Assembly (NCBI GenBank): GCA_964542855.1
Contig: CAZIWJ010000211.1
Location: forward strand, 1-6,622
Length of the DNA: 6,622 bases
Reading direction: 5' to 3'
Origin: CAZIWJ01 sp964542855
GTDB taxonomy: Bacteria; Bacteroidota; Bacteroidia; Cytophagales; Cyclobacteriaceae
In this document: positions 1 through 6,103 of the stretch, one piece after another
Layout of the letters: the number at the start of each line of letters is the position of its first letter
How positions within the stretch are numbered: position 1 is the stretch's first letter
The notes under the pieces: model-generated
Told to the model about the DNA's origin: nothing
What the model saw: the letters and a program-made list of their open reading frames with translations, nothing else
Database searches by the model: none
Program-made: the position numbers and the translations under genes

Positions 1-122
1 GTAAGGTATTCCCCAATGAACAGTTACTTGAAAGTCTGCTGAATTTATTGCGTAAAATAGGGAATAACTACCCTCTGCTCACCCTGTATGAATGTTTACA
101 GCTTTACCAGAAACCTGATTGA
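1..122 (+). CDS. C-terminal fragment of an unrecognised protein
   Basis: The frame with codons starting at base 3 is open from the window edge to a TGA at 120-122 and gives 39 residues ending in ...YQKPD. It is leucine-rich, looks helical (LLESLLNLLRKIG, then LLTLYECLQLYQ), and its codon choice resembles the neighbouring genes. No motif lets me name the family. No clear terminator follows, and the next gene on the same strand starts 123 bases later behind its own candidate regulatory region. An open frame of 40 codons can arise by chance, so this is a probable but unproven gene end. Confidence 0.55.
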   Translation, partial: KVFPNEQLLESLLNLLRKIGNNYPLLTLYECLQLYQKPD

Positions 123-138
123 AACCGGGTGGATTAAA

Positions 139-194
139 GTAAAGTTTACGCTCGGATAAATTACTAATTTTGGTAAATTACCGCTCCTGGTAAA
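139..194 (+). promoter_or_regulatory. Array of four (A/G)TAAA words at 17-base spacing upstream of the MerR gene
   Basis: GTAAA at 139-143, ATAAA at 156-160, GTAAA at 173-177 and GTAAA at 190-194 begin exactly 17 bases apart. Agreement is longer in places: TAAATTAC occurs at 157-164 and 174-181, and TGGTAAA at 171-177 and 188-194. Inverted arms GGTAA/TTACC (172-176 and 178-182) and TTACC/GGTAA (178-182 and 189-193) overlap the array. The array ends about 50 bases before the ATG of the regulator, so autoregulation is a natural guess. The region is AT-rich and the words are short, so chance is possible. Confidence 0.35.
165..172 (+). promoter_or_regulatory. Candidate Bacteroidota -7 promoter element (TAATTTTG)
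   Basis: TAATTTTG matches the Bacteroidota consensus TAnnTTTG exactly. It lies 73 bases before the MerR start codon and inside the 17-base repeat array. The upstream partner is poor: the nearest TTTG-like word is TTTA at 145-148, with a shorter gap than usual. It is the best candidate promoter for the MerR-dprA pair, but only a modest one. Confidence 0.3.
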
Positions 195-245
195 AATAGC
201 ATCACCCGATTAATTTTAGAACTACATCAATCATAACCCACTATC

Positions 246-584
246 ATGAGCTATCGGGAAAAAGAAATTGAAAAAAAATACTACTCCATAGGCGAGGTGT
301 CCGAAATGCTGGATATAAACTCCTCTCAAATCCGGTTCTGGGAGAACGAGTTCGATTCCATCAAACCTCAGAAAAACCGTTACGGAAAACGACAGTTTAC
401 CAAAGATGATATTGAAAGTATTAAACTGGTTTATCATTTGGTAAAACGGCAGGGCCATACCCTCGACGGAGCTAAAAATATTATCAAAAACCGGGCAAAG
501 GCTGTTCAGTCGACCATGGAAATGATTGAGTCGCTGGAAAAAGTAAGAGCCTTCCTGGTTGACTTAAAAAGCAAGCTGGACTAA
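246..584 (+). CDS. MerR-type helix-turn-helix transcriptional regulator (short form)
   Basis: This is a 112-residue probable DNA-binding regulator of the cytoplasm. A MerR-type winged helix-turn-helix fills residues 13-75: YSIGEVSEMLDI, then the recognition helix SSQIRFWENEF at 26-36, the wing around 41-51, and a second helical pair with GHTLDGAKNII at 70-80. Residues 85-112 form a short charged helix that suits dimerisation. There is no effector-binding domain and no cysteine at all, so it is not a metal or redox sensor of the classical MerR, CueR or SoxR kind; its signal, if any, is unknown. The ATG at 246 has no Shine-Dalgarno sequence, which is usual in this phylum. Its TAA overlaps the ATG of dprA by one base, which implies co-transcription and probably coupled translation. 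Family assignment is secure; the regulated genes are not known. Confidence 0.9.
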   Translation: MSYREKEIEKKYYSIGEVSEMLDINSSQIRFWENEFDSIKPQKNRYGKRQFTKDDIESIKLVYHLVKRQGHTLDGAKNIIKNRAKAVQSTMEMIESLEKVRAFLVDLKSKLD

Positions 585-1684
585 TGGATGTGCTTTACGA
601 AGTAGCACTCAGCCGATTGAAAGGAATGGGCGGTGCTACCGCAAGGCAACTGATTGCACGTCATCAATCAGCTGAAGCTTTTTTCAGCCTGGGGCCTGCG
701 GCCATCCGTAAGCTTTATCCTCGTATCGATTTCCCTTCGTCTGCTTCCTCGCTGAAACAATTTATAGAGCACACGCGGCGATTTATTCAGCAGCAACAGG
801 GCAACAATGTAGAAATTGTTACCTGGAAGCATCATCTTTATCCGGCCCGGTTAAAGCACATTCCCGACGCACCGATGGTTTTATTCTGTAAGGGCAATAC
901 TTATCCAAAGCACGATAAAGTGGTTAGTATAGTTGGTACCCGCAGAGCTTCGGGCTACGGCATTGAGCGGGTAAAGGAACTGGTGAGTTCTCTACAACCC
1001 TGGAACCCGGTAATTGTAAGCGGGCTGGCTTACGGAATCGACGCACAGGCCCACAAATCGGCACTGGCCCATAACCTGCCTACGCTCGCAGTCATGGCCA
1101 ATGGGATAGACAAAGTTTATCCTTCCGCGCACCGTTCCCTTGCCGCTGAAATTGCAGGCTGCGCCGGGTTAATTACCGAATATCCGCTGGGAACTAACCC
1201 TGAAATTTACCAGTTTCCGGAAAGAAACCGCATTATAGCCGGGTTGTCCGATATTACCGTGGTGGTTGAAGCCGGGGAAAAAGGAGGCGCCCTGATTACC
1301 GCTGATTTAGCCAATGATTACAATCGGGAGGTTGCCGCTATTCCCGGCGATGTAACCCGGCAAACCGCTTTGGGCTGCCATAAAATCATTAAACAACACA
1401 AAGCCCATTTAATAACCAGTGGCAACGATATTGTGCGATTGTTAAACTGGGAAAAGCCTACAAAAACAACAAGTGATAAACAATTGGCATTTTTTCCCGA
1501 TTTGAATAGTAAGGCAATGCAAATTTTATCGTTACTTCAACGGGAGCACACCGGAATGCCAGTAGACCATATTTGTGTTGAAACCTGCCTGCCCGTAAGT
1601 GAAGTTATGCGCCAATTGCTTCAAATGGAACTGGAAGGAGTAGTTCGGCAGTTACCCGGTAACGTTTACCGATCATGTGTATGA
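584..1684 (+). CDS. dprA: DNA-processing protein DprA (Smf family)
   Basis: DprA binds incoming single-stranded DNA during natural transformation, protects it and loads RecA; it acts in the cytoplasm. The 366 residues have the family's three parts. An N-terminal helix-hairpin-helix/SAM-like region (about 1-75) includes RLKGMGGATARQLI. The Rossmann-like core (about 80-290) carries YPARLKHIPDAP (86-97), SIVGTRRASGYG (115-126), SGLAYGIDAQAH (146-157), ITEYPLG (197-203), FPERNRIIAGLS (211-222), VVVEAGEKGGALITA (226-240) and AAIPGD (251-256). A C-terminal winged-helix domain spans about 305-364. Length is typical and no key motif is missing. The ATG at 584 shares a base with the stop of the MerR gene, so the two are very likely one operon. 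DprA is also found in bacteria not known to be competent, so it does not by itself prove natural transformation. Confidence 0.97.
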   Translation: MDVLYEVALSRLKGMGGATARQLIARHQSAEAFFSLGPAAIRKLYPRIDFPSSASSLKQFIEHTRRFIQQQQGNNVEIVTWKHHLYPARLKHIPDAPMVLFCKGNTYPKHDKVVSIVGTRRASGYGIERVKELVSSLQPWNPVIVSGLAYGIDAQAHKSALAHNLPTLAVMANGIDKVYPSAHRSLAAEIAGCAGLITEYPLGTNPEIYQFPERNRIIAGLSDITVVVEAGEKGGALITADLANDYNREVAAIPGDVTRQTALGCHKIIKQHKAHLITSGNDIVRLLNWEKPTKTTSDKQLAFFPDLNSKAMQILSLLQREHTGMPVDHICVETCLPVSEVMRQLLQMELEGVVRQLPGNVYRSCV

Positions 1685-1747
1685 CTGCTTTCATTTTAAA
1701 ACGCCAGGTTTTATCTTCTGAATGCATTCAAAGTGAATACAAGTAAA

Positions 1748-2878
1748 ATGCTTAAGAATTACTATGCTATATTGGGCGTAACGCCATCTGCCAGTCATAA
1801 TGAAATAAAAATGGCTTACCGGCGGATGGCTAAAGCTTTTCATCCTGATGTAAATAATAACGATCCGAAGAAAGCCGCTAAATTTAAAGTAATTGGAGAA
1901 GCATACAGGGTGCTTTCTAACCCGGCAAAGCGGGCCCAGTACGATATGCGGATGCAAAATCAGCCGTATCACACCGCGGCCTCAGCTTCCACAGCTAACC
2001 CGAGATATAAAAAAGATGCTTATCAGCGTAGAAGAGATTTTCAGTTTCGACCCTACTTTTCCAAGCAGTATACGGCTGCCCGACCGGCTCAGTACGAATC
2101 TCCTTTAGGAAGAAAGATTTACGGTATTACCTTAACCGTTATCCTTGGCATAACGCTTATTTACACTGTTAAGCCCATGGTTGTTAATCACACTTACTCT
2201 AACCTTCACTTCACGGAAGGAAAATTACTGTACGAATCGGGTGAGTACAATAAGGCGTTAAACAGCCTTGATAAAGCTATCGCCAAATTCGGTACCAGCG
2301 CGGTTAAGGCATCTATCCTGGCTTGCGAAATTATGATGAATGAGTTTGGTGAATACGACTACGCTCTTGAATACACCCGGCTGGGACTGGATCGGGCCAG
2401 AATGCGGGGAGAAAAATCGGACTTGCTAACTTTACAGGGTAAATGCTACCTGGGGCTTGAGGAATACTCCAAAGCAAGGCGCAGCTTTCACCGCGCGTTG
2501 TCGGTAATGCCTTACGATAACTATGCTATTCATGTAGGCCTGAGCGAAATCTATGCAAGTTATTACCAGGATTACTACAAATCACTTTTTCACGCAGAGC
2601 AGGCCCTCTCCCAGGAAAAACCTGAGCACGTTAACGAGGAAAATCATTTATGGTACCTGCGTGGCCTGAGCCATGAGCATCTGGGGAAGTATTCGCAATC
2701 AATCGCCGATTTGAAACGCGTTAAACCCAACTCAGAATATTTTAAAAAAGCCCAACTGGTAATGGGATACGCCTGGTACGGAAAAAAAAAATATAATCAG
2801 GCCTGCAGTTGCTGGAAAAAAGCCGGTGGGGAAGTTACTAAAGAAGTGAAGAAGTTAATGGATCTGGGTTGTAACTAG
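1748..2878 (+). CDS. Membrane-anchored J-domain protein with TPR repeats
   Basis: Counted from ATG 1748 the protein has 376 residues. Residues 4-67 are a J domain with YYAILGV, the HPD motif at 32-34 and a final helix FKVIGEAYRVLSNPAKRAQYD; this motif stimulates DnaK ATPase. A basic, Tyr/Gln/Arg-rich linker (about 70-122) leads to one hydrophobic segment at about 125-143. The remainder (about 153-350) is helical TPR-like repeats, for example FTEGKLLYESGEYNKALNSL and LQGKCYLGLEEYSKARRSF. There is no zinc-finger or C-terminal substrate domain of classical DnaJ, so it is not the housekeeping dnaJ. Positive charges before the membrane segment suggest the J domain is cytoplasmic and the TPRs face the periplasm (inference). 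A GTG at 1733 in the same frame would add five residues; ATG 1748 is preferred because it places the J domain at the N-terminus. The gene lies 63 bases after dprA and may be read from the same transcript. Confidence 0.85.
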   Translation: MLKNYYAILGVTPSASHNEIKMAYRRMAKAFHPDVNNNDPKKAAKFKVIGEAYRVLSNPAKRAQYDMRMQNQPYHTAASASTANPRYKKDAYQRRRDFQFRPYFSKQYTAARPAQYESPLGRKIYGITLTVILGITLIYTVKPMVVNHTYSNLHFTEGKLLYESGEYNKALNSLDKAIAKFGTSAVKASILACEIMMNEFGEYDYALEYTRLGLDRARMRGEKSDLLTLQGKCYLGLEEYSKARRSFHRALSVMPYDNYAIHVGLSEIYASYYQDYYKSLFHAEQALSQEKPEHVNEENHLWYLRGLSHEHLGKYSQSIADLKRVKPNSEYFKKAQLVMGYAWYGKKKYNQACSCWKKAGGEVTKEVKKLMDLGCN

Positions 2879-2899
2879 CCCTTACACTTACTTAATTAA

Positions 2900-2926
2900 A
2901 AAAGCGGCCTGGAAAGTGCCGCTTTT
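2900..2926. terminator. Bidirectional intrinsic terminator between convergent genes
   Basis: AAAAGCGGC (2900-2908) pairs perfectly with GCCGCTTTT (2918-2926) around a nine-base loop. Read on the plus strand it ends in TTTTGTTG, 22 bases after the J-domain gene. Read on the minus strand it ends in a run of six T's, which serves the TPR gene that stops at 2974. Both convergent genes can therefore use it. Confidence 0.85.
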
Positions 2927-2973
2927 GTTGTATTTCGCGTCCGATAAACGTATTTCCAGAAAGAAAGCTTCAC

Positions 2974-3600
2974 TTAACGCAGTGGCTGGTTACACTTTTC
3001 CCGTATAATATCGTAAGCATCGGTATCACCCAGCTCGCCGGCCTTACTTAGGTCAAGGCATCCATCTTTAACCAGTCCGTGCTCAATTCTTAGTACTCCC
3101 CGTAACGCAAACGCCGACACATTTTTCGGGTCTATTTCAATGATCTTGGTACAATCATGAATAGCATCCTGGTAAGCTTCCAGTTCTCTCCTTGCCTGCC
3201 CACGGGCCAGGTAAGCCTCAACATGAGTATCGGAGAGTTTAATGCACTGCGAATAATCCTCAATTGCGCCGTAATAATCCTGAAGTAAAAACTTGATGTT
3301 TCCACGCTCAAAATAAGCATCCGCAAATTTCGGATTTATGTCAACAACCTGGTTCAGGTCTTTCATGGCACCGTGGTAATCTTCAAACCACTTTTTGGTA
3401 TTACTTCGAAGGAAAAAAGCCTGGTAGGAAGCAGAGTCTTCCTCAATGGCCAGGTTGAAACTTTCCAGCGCCTCTTTATAATTCCCCTCTTCAAACAGCG
3501 CAAGCCCCTTTTCCACGTTATCATTATTGATTTGCTGTGCATTCAGGAGGCCTGTTGCTGAAAAAAAGGTAAGTGCAACTAGTAAAAGGGTTCCTTTCAT
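2974..3600 (-). CDS. Exported TPR-repeat protein
   Basis: The 208 residues begin with a signal peptide: MKGTLLL, a hydrophobic stretch to about residue 19, and a likely signal peptidase I site after LNA (21). There is no lipobox cysteine, so a soluble periplasmic or secreted protein is expected. The rest is about five TPR units from residue 28 to 196, with typical text such as GLALFEEGNYKEALESFNLAI, YFERGNIKFLLQDYYGAIEDY and YLARGQARRELEAYQDAI. TPRs are protein-protein scaffolds, and no partner is evident. The tail CLDLSKAG...CN (181-204) matches the tail of the convergent J-domain protein without gaps. ATG at 3600-3598 is the start because an in-frame TAA lies just upstream at 3612-3610. The gene lies 137 bases downstream of hemF on the same strand and could be read from it. 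Its function cannot be named. Confidence 0.85.
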   Translation of the reverse strand: MKGTLLLVALTFFSATGLLNAQQINNDNVEKGLALFEEGNYKEALESFNLAIEEDSASYQAFFLRSNTKKWFEDYHGAMKDLNQVVDINPKFADAYFERGNIKFLLQDYYGAIEDYSQCIKLSDTHVEAYLARGQARRELEAYQDAIHDCTKIIEIDPKNVSAFALRGVLRIEHGLVKDGCLDLSKAGELGDTDAYDIIREKCNQPLR

Positions 3601-3737
3601 CTTGATCCATTAAATTGTTTCACGTTGTAAATAACGCAAATACCGGTCTAAGTTTTTCCTGCCCTTTCGCTGCTTAAAGTAAGGTAATCGTATAAAGTGT
3701 ACCATCGTTCGGCTAAATCGGTTGAACCGGGAATTTC

Positions 3738-4637
3738 CTACATCAATGCCGCCCAGTTTACTCCTTTTTTCAGCCACTGTAAGGTCGCTGCTTCCCCAGA
3801 ATCGGGAGCTGGATGGTAATTGTAATGCCATTCCGCATGTGGGGGCATACTCATCAGAATCGATTCGGTTCTACCATCTGTATCTAACCCGAATTTAGTG
3901 CCTTTATCCAGTACCAGGTTAAATTCAACGTAACGCCCCCTGCGTACCTGTTGCCACTCCAGTTCCCGGTTTCCGTACGTAAAATGCCGGTTTTTTTCGG
4001 CCAGGTGCTTGTAAACCGGCACGAACAGGTTGCCTACATCCTTCACAAACTCGAATATTTCCTCCTGGGTTGAATTTTCATCGGCCGACAACCGATCGAA
4101 GAAAATTCCCCCGATACCCCGGGTTTCGTTCCGGTGTTTGATGAAAAAATAATCGTCGGCCCATTCCTTAAAGCGGGTGTAATAATCGGGATGGTGTTTG
4201 TCGCAAATTCTTTTCAGTTCCCGGTGAAAATAACGCGCATCCTCTTCCACCACGTAATGAGGAGTAACGTCGATACCTCCACCAAACCAGTTTACCCCGT
4301 TACTCATTTCGAAATAGCGCACATTCATATGTATAATAGGCACCATAGGGCTTACGGGATGCAACACGATACTTACCCCCGTAGCAAAAAAGTCGGCTTG
4401 CTGTAAATTCAGGGCATTCAGGATTTTTTCCGGGGTTTCCCCGTAAACAGCTGAAAAGTTTACCCCCCCTTTTTCAATAAGGTCACCGTTCACGATTATA
4501 CGGCTTCTTCCTCCTCCACCTCCCAGCCGTTCCCAGGGGTCTTCCTTAAACTTTCCTTTACCATCCAGATTCTCCAAACCGGCACAAATTCGGTCTTGTA
4601 AGTCCATAAACCAGTTTTTAATAATATCTTTGTCCAT
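3738..4637 (-). CDS. hemF: Oxygen-dependent coproporphyrinogen III oxidase
   Basis: HemF converts coproporphyrinogen III to protoporphyrinogen IX by two oxidative decarboxylations with O2, a late step of haem synthesis in the cytoplasm. The 299 residues equal the usual length, and the signature blocks are intact: WERLGGGGGRSRI (35-47), EKGGVNFSAVYG (55-66), HPVSPMVPIIHMNVRYFE (93-110), WFGGGIDVTPHY (117-128), WADDYFFIKHRNETRGIGG (159-177), RRGRYVEFNLV (232-242) and GRTESILMSMPPHAEW (255-270). His 93, 103, 138 and 168 line up with the four histidines I recall as functionally important in the E. coli enzyme. The ATG at 4637 gives the normal N-terminus, with no Shine-Dalgarno sequence. It is divergent from the desaturase gene across 172 bases. 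Its presence implies haem synthesis under aerobic conditions; whether the organism also has the anaerobic HemN cannot be seen here. Confidence 0.98.
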   Translation of the reverse strand: MDKDIIKNWFMDLQDRICAGLENLDGKGKFKEDPWERLGGGGGRSRIIVNGDLIEKGGVNFSAVYGETPEKILNALNLQQADFFATGVSIVLHPVSPMVPIIHMNVRYFEMSNGVNWFGGGIDVTPHYVVEEDARYFHRELKRICDKHHPDYYTRFKEWADDYFFIKHRNETRGIGGIFFDRLSADENSTQEEIFEFVKDVGNLFVPVYKHLAEKNRHFTYGNRELEWQQVRRGRYVEFNLVLDKGTKFGLDTDGRTESILMSMPPHAEWHYNYHPAPDSGEAATLQWLKKGVNWAALM

Positions 4638-4809
4638 GATTAGTCAGTTTTATATTTTAGTTGGTACTTTTGCTTCAGAAGAGCAGATTTAGCTTAAAAT
4701 AATTGCAATTCGTTAAACTTATTGACGGTAGTTAGTGTAATAGTTGAGCATACCCCGTTTATTTGGGGAAAATTAATTATCCCAGATTTTTCATTAAACA
4801 TTTTCATTC
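4638..4809. promoter_or_regulatory. Divergent promoter region between hemF and the desaturase gene
   Basis: This AT-rich 172-base stretch must hold the start signals for both flanking genes because they point away from each other. On the plus strand TACTTTTG at 4665-4672 matches the Bacteroidota TAnnTTTG element, but no well-placed TTTG lies upstream of it. Two overlapping dyads lie near the desaturase: CCCC/GGGG at 4753-4768 and a near-perfect palindrome at 4766-4783. I found no convincing -7 element for hemF on the minus strand. No small gene is evident. Confidence 0.5.
4766..4783. promoter_or_regulatory. Near-perfect 18-base palindrome, candidate operator of the desaturase gene
   Basis: GGGAAAATTAATTATCCC pairs at eight of nine positions about its centre; the only mismatch is 4770 with 4779. 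It ends 26 bases before the GTG start of the desaturase, a position suited to a dimeric repressor. Its left GGG also belongs to a second short dyad, CCCCGTTTATTTGGGG (4753-4768), so in RNA the two hairpins would exclude each other. Which protein binds, if any, is unknown. Confidence 0.35.
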
Positions 4810-5610
4810 GTGGTTATTATCCTTTTCTTCTTTCTTCACTGGTACTTATCGTTATTCTGCCAGACTTTCTTTCTGCACCGATATGGTGCTCACGCCATGT
4901 TCTCCATGAGCAAAGGTTGGGAAAAATTCTTCTACATACTCACATTTGTATCCCAGGGATCATCCTACTTAAGTGTGCGTCCTTATGCTGTGCTTCACCG
5001 AATGCACCATGCTTACAGTGACACCGAGAAAGATCCTCACTCACCACATCATACGCACAATCTTTTCACGATGATGCTAAAAACAAGAGACATTTACAAC
5101 GACATGCTCGAGCGTAAAGTTCTTCCGGATCCCCGCTTTAGTAAAGGGGTACCCGACTGGGAAAAATTCGATAATTTCGCCGATAATAACTTTGTCCGCT
5201 TAATGTGGGGAGTGTTCTACTCACTGATATACATTCTTTGCATCTCCGTACTGGAGCTACCTTACACCCACTGGGCGATGTATTTTCTGCTTCCCGTGCA
5301 CTTCCTGATGGGCCCTATCCATGGAGCTATTGTAAACTGGGGTGGACACAAGTATGGATACAGTAATTTCGACAACAACGATAAATCCAAGAACTCACTA
5401 ATTTTTGATTTCCTCACCATGGGTGAATTATTTCAAAATAACCACCACAAACTGCCCCGTCGAGTAGACTTTGCAGTTCGTTGGTTTGAAATTGATCCTA
5501 CTTACCCAATTGTAAGGTTATTGCATGCGTTAAGAGTTATTAGAATTAAAACGAAGCACAACGATATTCCGGAAGAAAGGCAGGTTGAAGAAGCTCCAAT
5601 GGTGAAATAA
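4810..5610 (+). CDS. Membrane fatty-acyl (acyl-CoA type) desaturase
   Basis: The 266-residue protein is a di-iron membrane desaturase that introduces a double bond, probably delta-9, into fatty acyl chains using O2 and an electron donor. Hydrophobic segments lie at about 1-20, 41-55, 130-150 and 156-175. The histidine boxes are HRYGAH (23-28), HRMHH (63-67, followed by AYSDTEKDPHSP), NWGGH (176-180) and QNNHH (209-213); the last has Gln where the textbook box has His. WFEIDPTYP (225-233) is the usual tail motif. The GTG at 4810 is effectively forced: an in-frame TAA stands at 4795-4797, and the first in-frame ATG (Met 30) lies beyond the first histidine box. The N-terminus MVIILFFFLHWYLSLF fits the family. 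No Shine-Dalgarno sequence is visible. An intrinsic terminator follows 27 bases downstream, so the gene is probably transcribed alone. Substrate (CoA or lipid bound) and exact bond position are inferred. Confidence 0.93.
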   Translation: MVIILFFFLHWYLSLFCQTFFLHRYGAHAMFSMSKGWEKFFYILTFVSQGSSYLSVRPYAVLHRMHHAYSDTEKDPHSPHHTHNLFTMMLKTRDIYNDMLERKVLPDPRFSKGVPDWEKFDNFADNNFVRLMWGVFYSLIYILCISVLELPYTHWAMYFLLPVHFLMGPIHGAIVNWGGHKYGYSNFDNNDKSKNSLIFDFLTMGELFQNNHHKLPRRVDFAVRWFEIDPTYPIVRLLHALRVIRIKTKHNDIPEERQVEEAPMVK

Positions 5611-5625
5611 TCTCGCTTTCAGTCC

Positions 5626-5637
5626 AGAAATATTTCT
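5626..5637. repeat. Perfect 12-base palindrome AGAAATATTTCT
   Basis: The sequence is its own reverse complement and directly abuts the left arm of the terminator that follows the desaturase gene. It may simply be part of the 3' end of that transcript. No function is claimed. Confidence 0.5.
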
Positions 5638-5666
5638 AAGCCTTCCGTAACTGGAAGGCTTTTTTT
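5638..5666 (+). terminator. Intrinsic terminator of the desaturase gene
   Basis: AAGCCTTCC (5638-5646) pairs perfectly with GGAAGGCTT (5653-5661) around a six-base loop and runs into a T tract at 5660-5666. It begins 27 bases after the desaturase stop. On the minus strand the stem is followed by mixed sequence rather than a T run, so it should work mainly for the plus-strand gene; the convergent TPR gene ends 13 bases further on. Confidence 0.92.
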
Positions 5667-5678
5667 AGTTGTAAATGA

Positions 5679-6005
5679 TTAAAAGTTTTCAAATTCCCAA
5701 TTGGTGTAAGCTGTTTTTAACTCTTGTAAAGATTTATGGTCGCCCGCTTCCCGGGCTACTTCAATTCCTTTTTCAAAAACTGCTTTAATATCCTCTTCAT
5801 CCCCTTGATTTTCCACAAGTACTTCAGCTGCGTGGTAATAAGTGGGTACGTAGTCTGGGTGATGATGTAACAGTTTTTGCAAGTATTCCATGGCTTTTTC
5901 AGGATCGGTTGGTTTGTACTCCATGGCAACAGCATAAATCAGGAAAGGGTCGCTGGGATCATTAGCTAAATAGTTTAACAATTGTTGCAGGCGTTCGTTC
6001 TTCAT
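5679..6005 (-). CDS. Small cytoplasmic TPR protein
   Basis: The 108-residue protein has no signal peptide and no membrane segment. It reads as two to three TPR-like helical pairs: LLNYLANDPSDPFLIYAVAMEY (about 9-30), DPEKAMEYLQKLLHHHPDYVPTYYHAAEVLV (about 34-64) and a third from about 70 to 100, EDIKAVFEKGIEVAREAGD. The acidic, aromatic end WEFENF closes it. Proteins of this size and kind are common in Bacteroidota, but I know of no established function. The ATG at 6005-6003 is the only sensible start. The gene is divergent from etfB across 98 bases, so the two may share a regulatory region; nothing in the sequence ties it to electron transfer. Confidence 0.8.
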   Translation of the reverse strand: MKNERLQQLLNYLANDPSDPFLIYAVAMEYKPTDPEKAMEYLQKLLHHHPDYVPTYYHAAEVLVENQGDEEDIKAVFEKGIEVAREAGDHKSLQELKTAYTNWEFENF

Positions 6006-6103
6006 TAACAGGTCATTTTAATTTCTTCCAATATTATTTAATTTCGCAAACCTTTGTTCTATTACTATAAATATAACGGCAAAACAAACCCCTGGTACTA
6101 CGT

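Noticed and set aside
1697..1713. Hairpin TAAAAC/GTTTTA after dprA as a terminator
   Set aside because: The stem is six base pairs, almost all A-T, with no T run after it; too weak to stop transcription, so dprA and the J-domain gene may be joined.
1733..1747. GTG 1733 as the start of the J-domain gene
   Set aside because: It adds only five residues ahead of MLKNYYAILGV, and the ATG at 1748 gives the usual N-terminus of a J domain. It remains possible.
3610..3831. 73-residue minus-strand open frame beginning inside hemF
   Set aside because: Its first third lies in the wrong frame of the well-conserved end of hemF, so the full frame cannot be a normal gene. Only the part after hemF is kept, as a low-confidence finding.
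4134..4406. 90-residue plus-strand open frame opposite hemF
   Set aside because: It is antisense to conserved HemF motifs and resembles nothing; an overlap artefact.
4665..4672. TACTTTTG as the desaturase promoter
   Set aside because: It matches the -7 consensus but lacks a properly spaced upstream TTTG and lies about 140 bases before the start. It is mentioned in the intergenic entry only.
4722..5021. 99-residue plus-strand open frame across the desaturase start
   Set aside because: It runs in a different frame from the desaturase, whose first two histidine boxes cover the same bases. It shows no recognisable motif.
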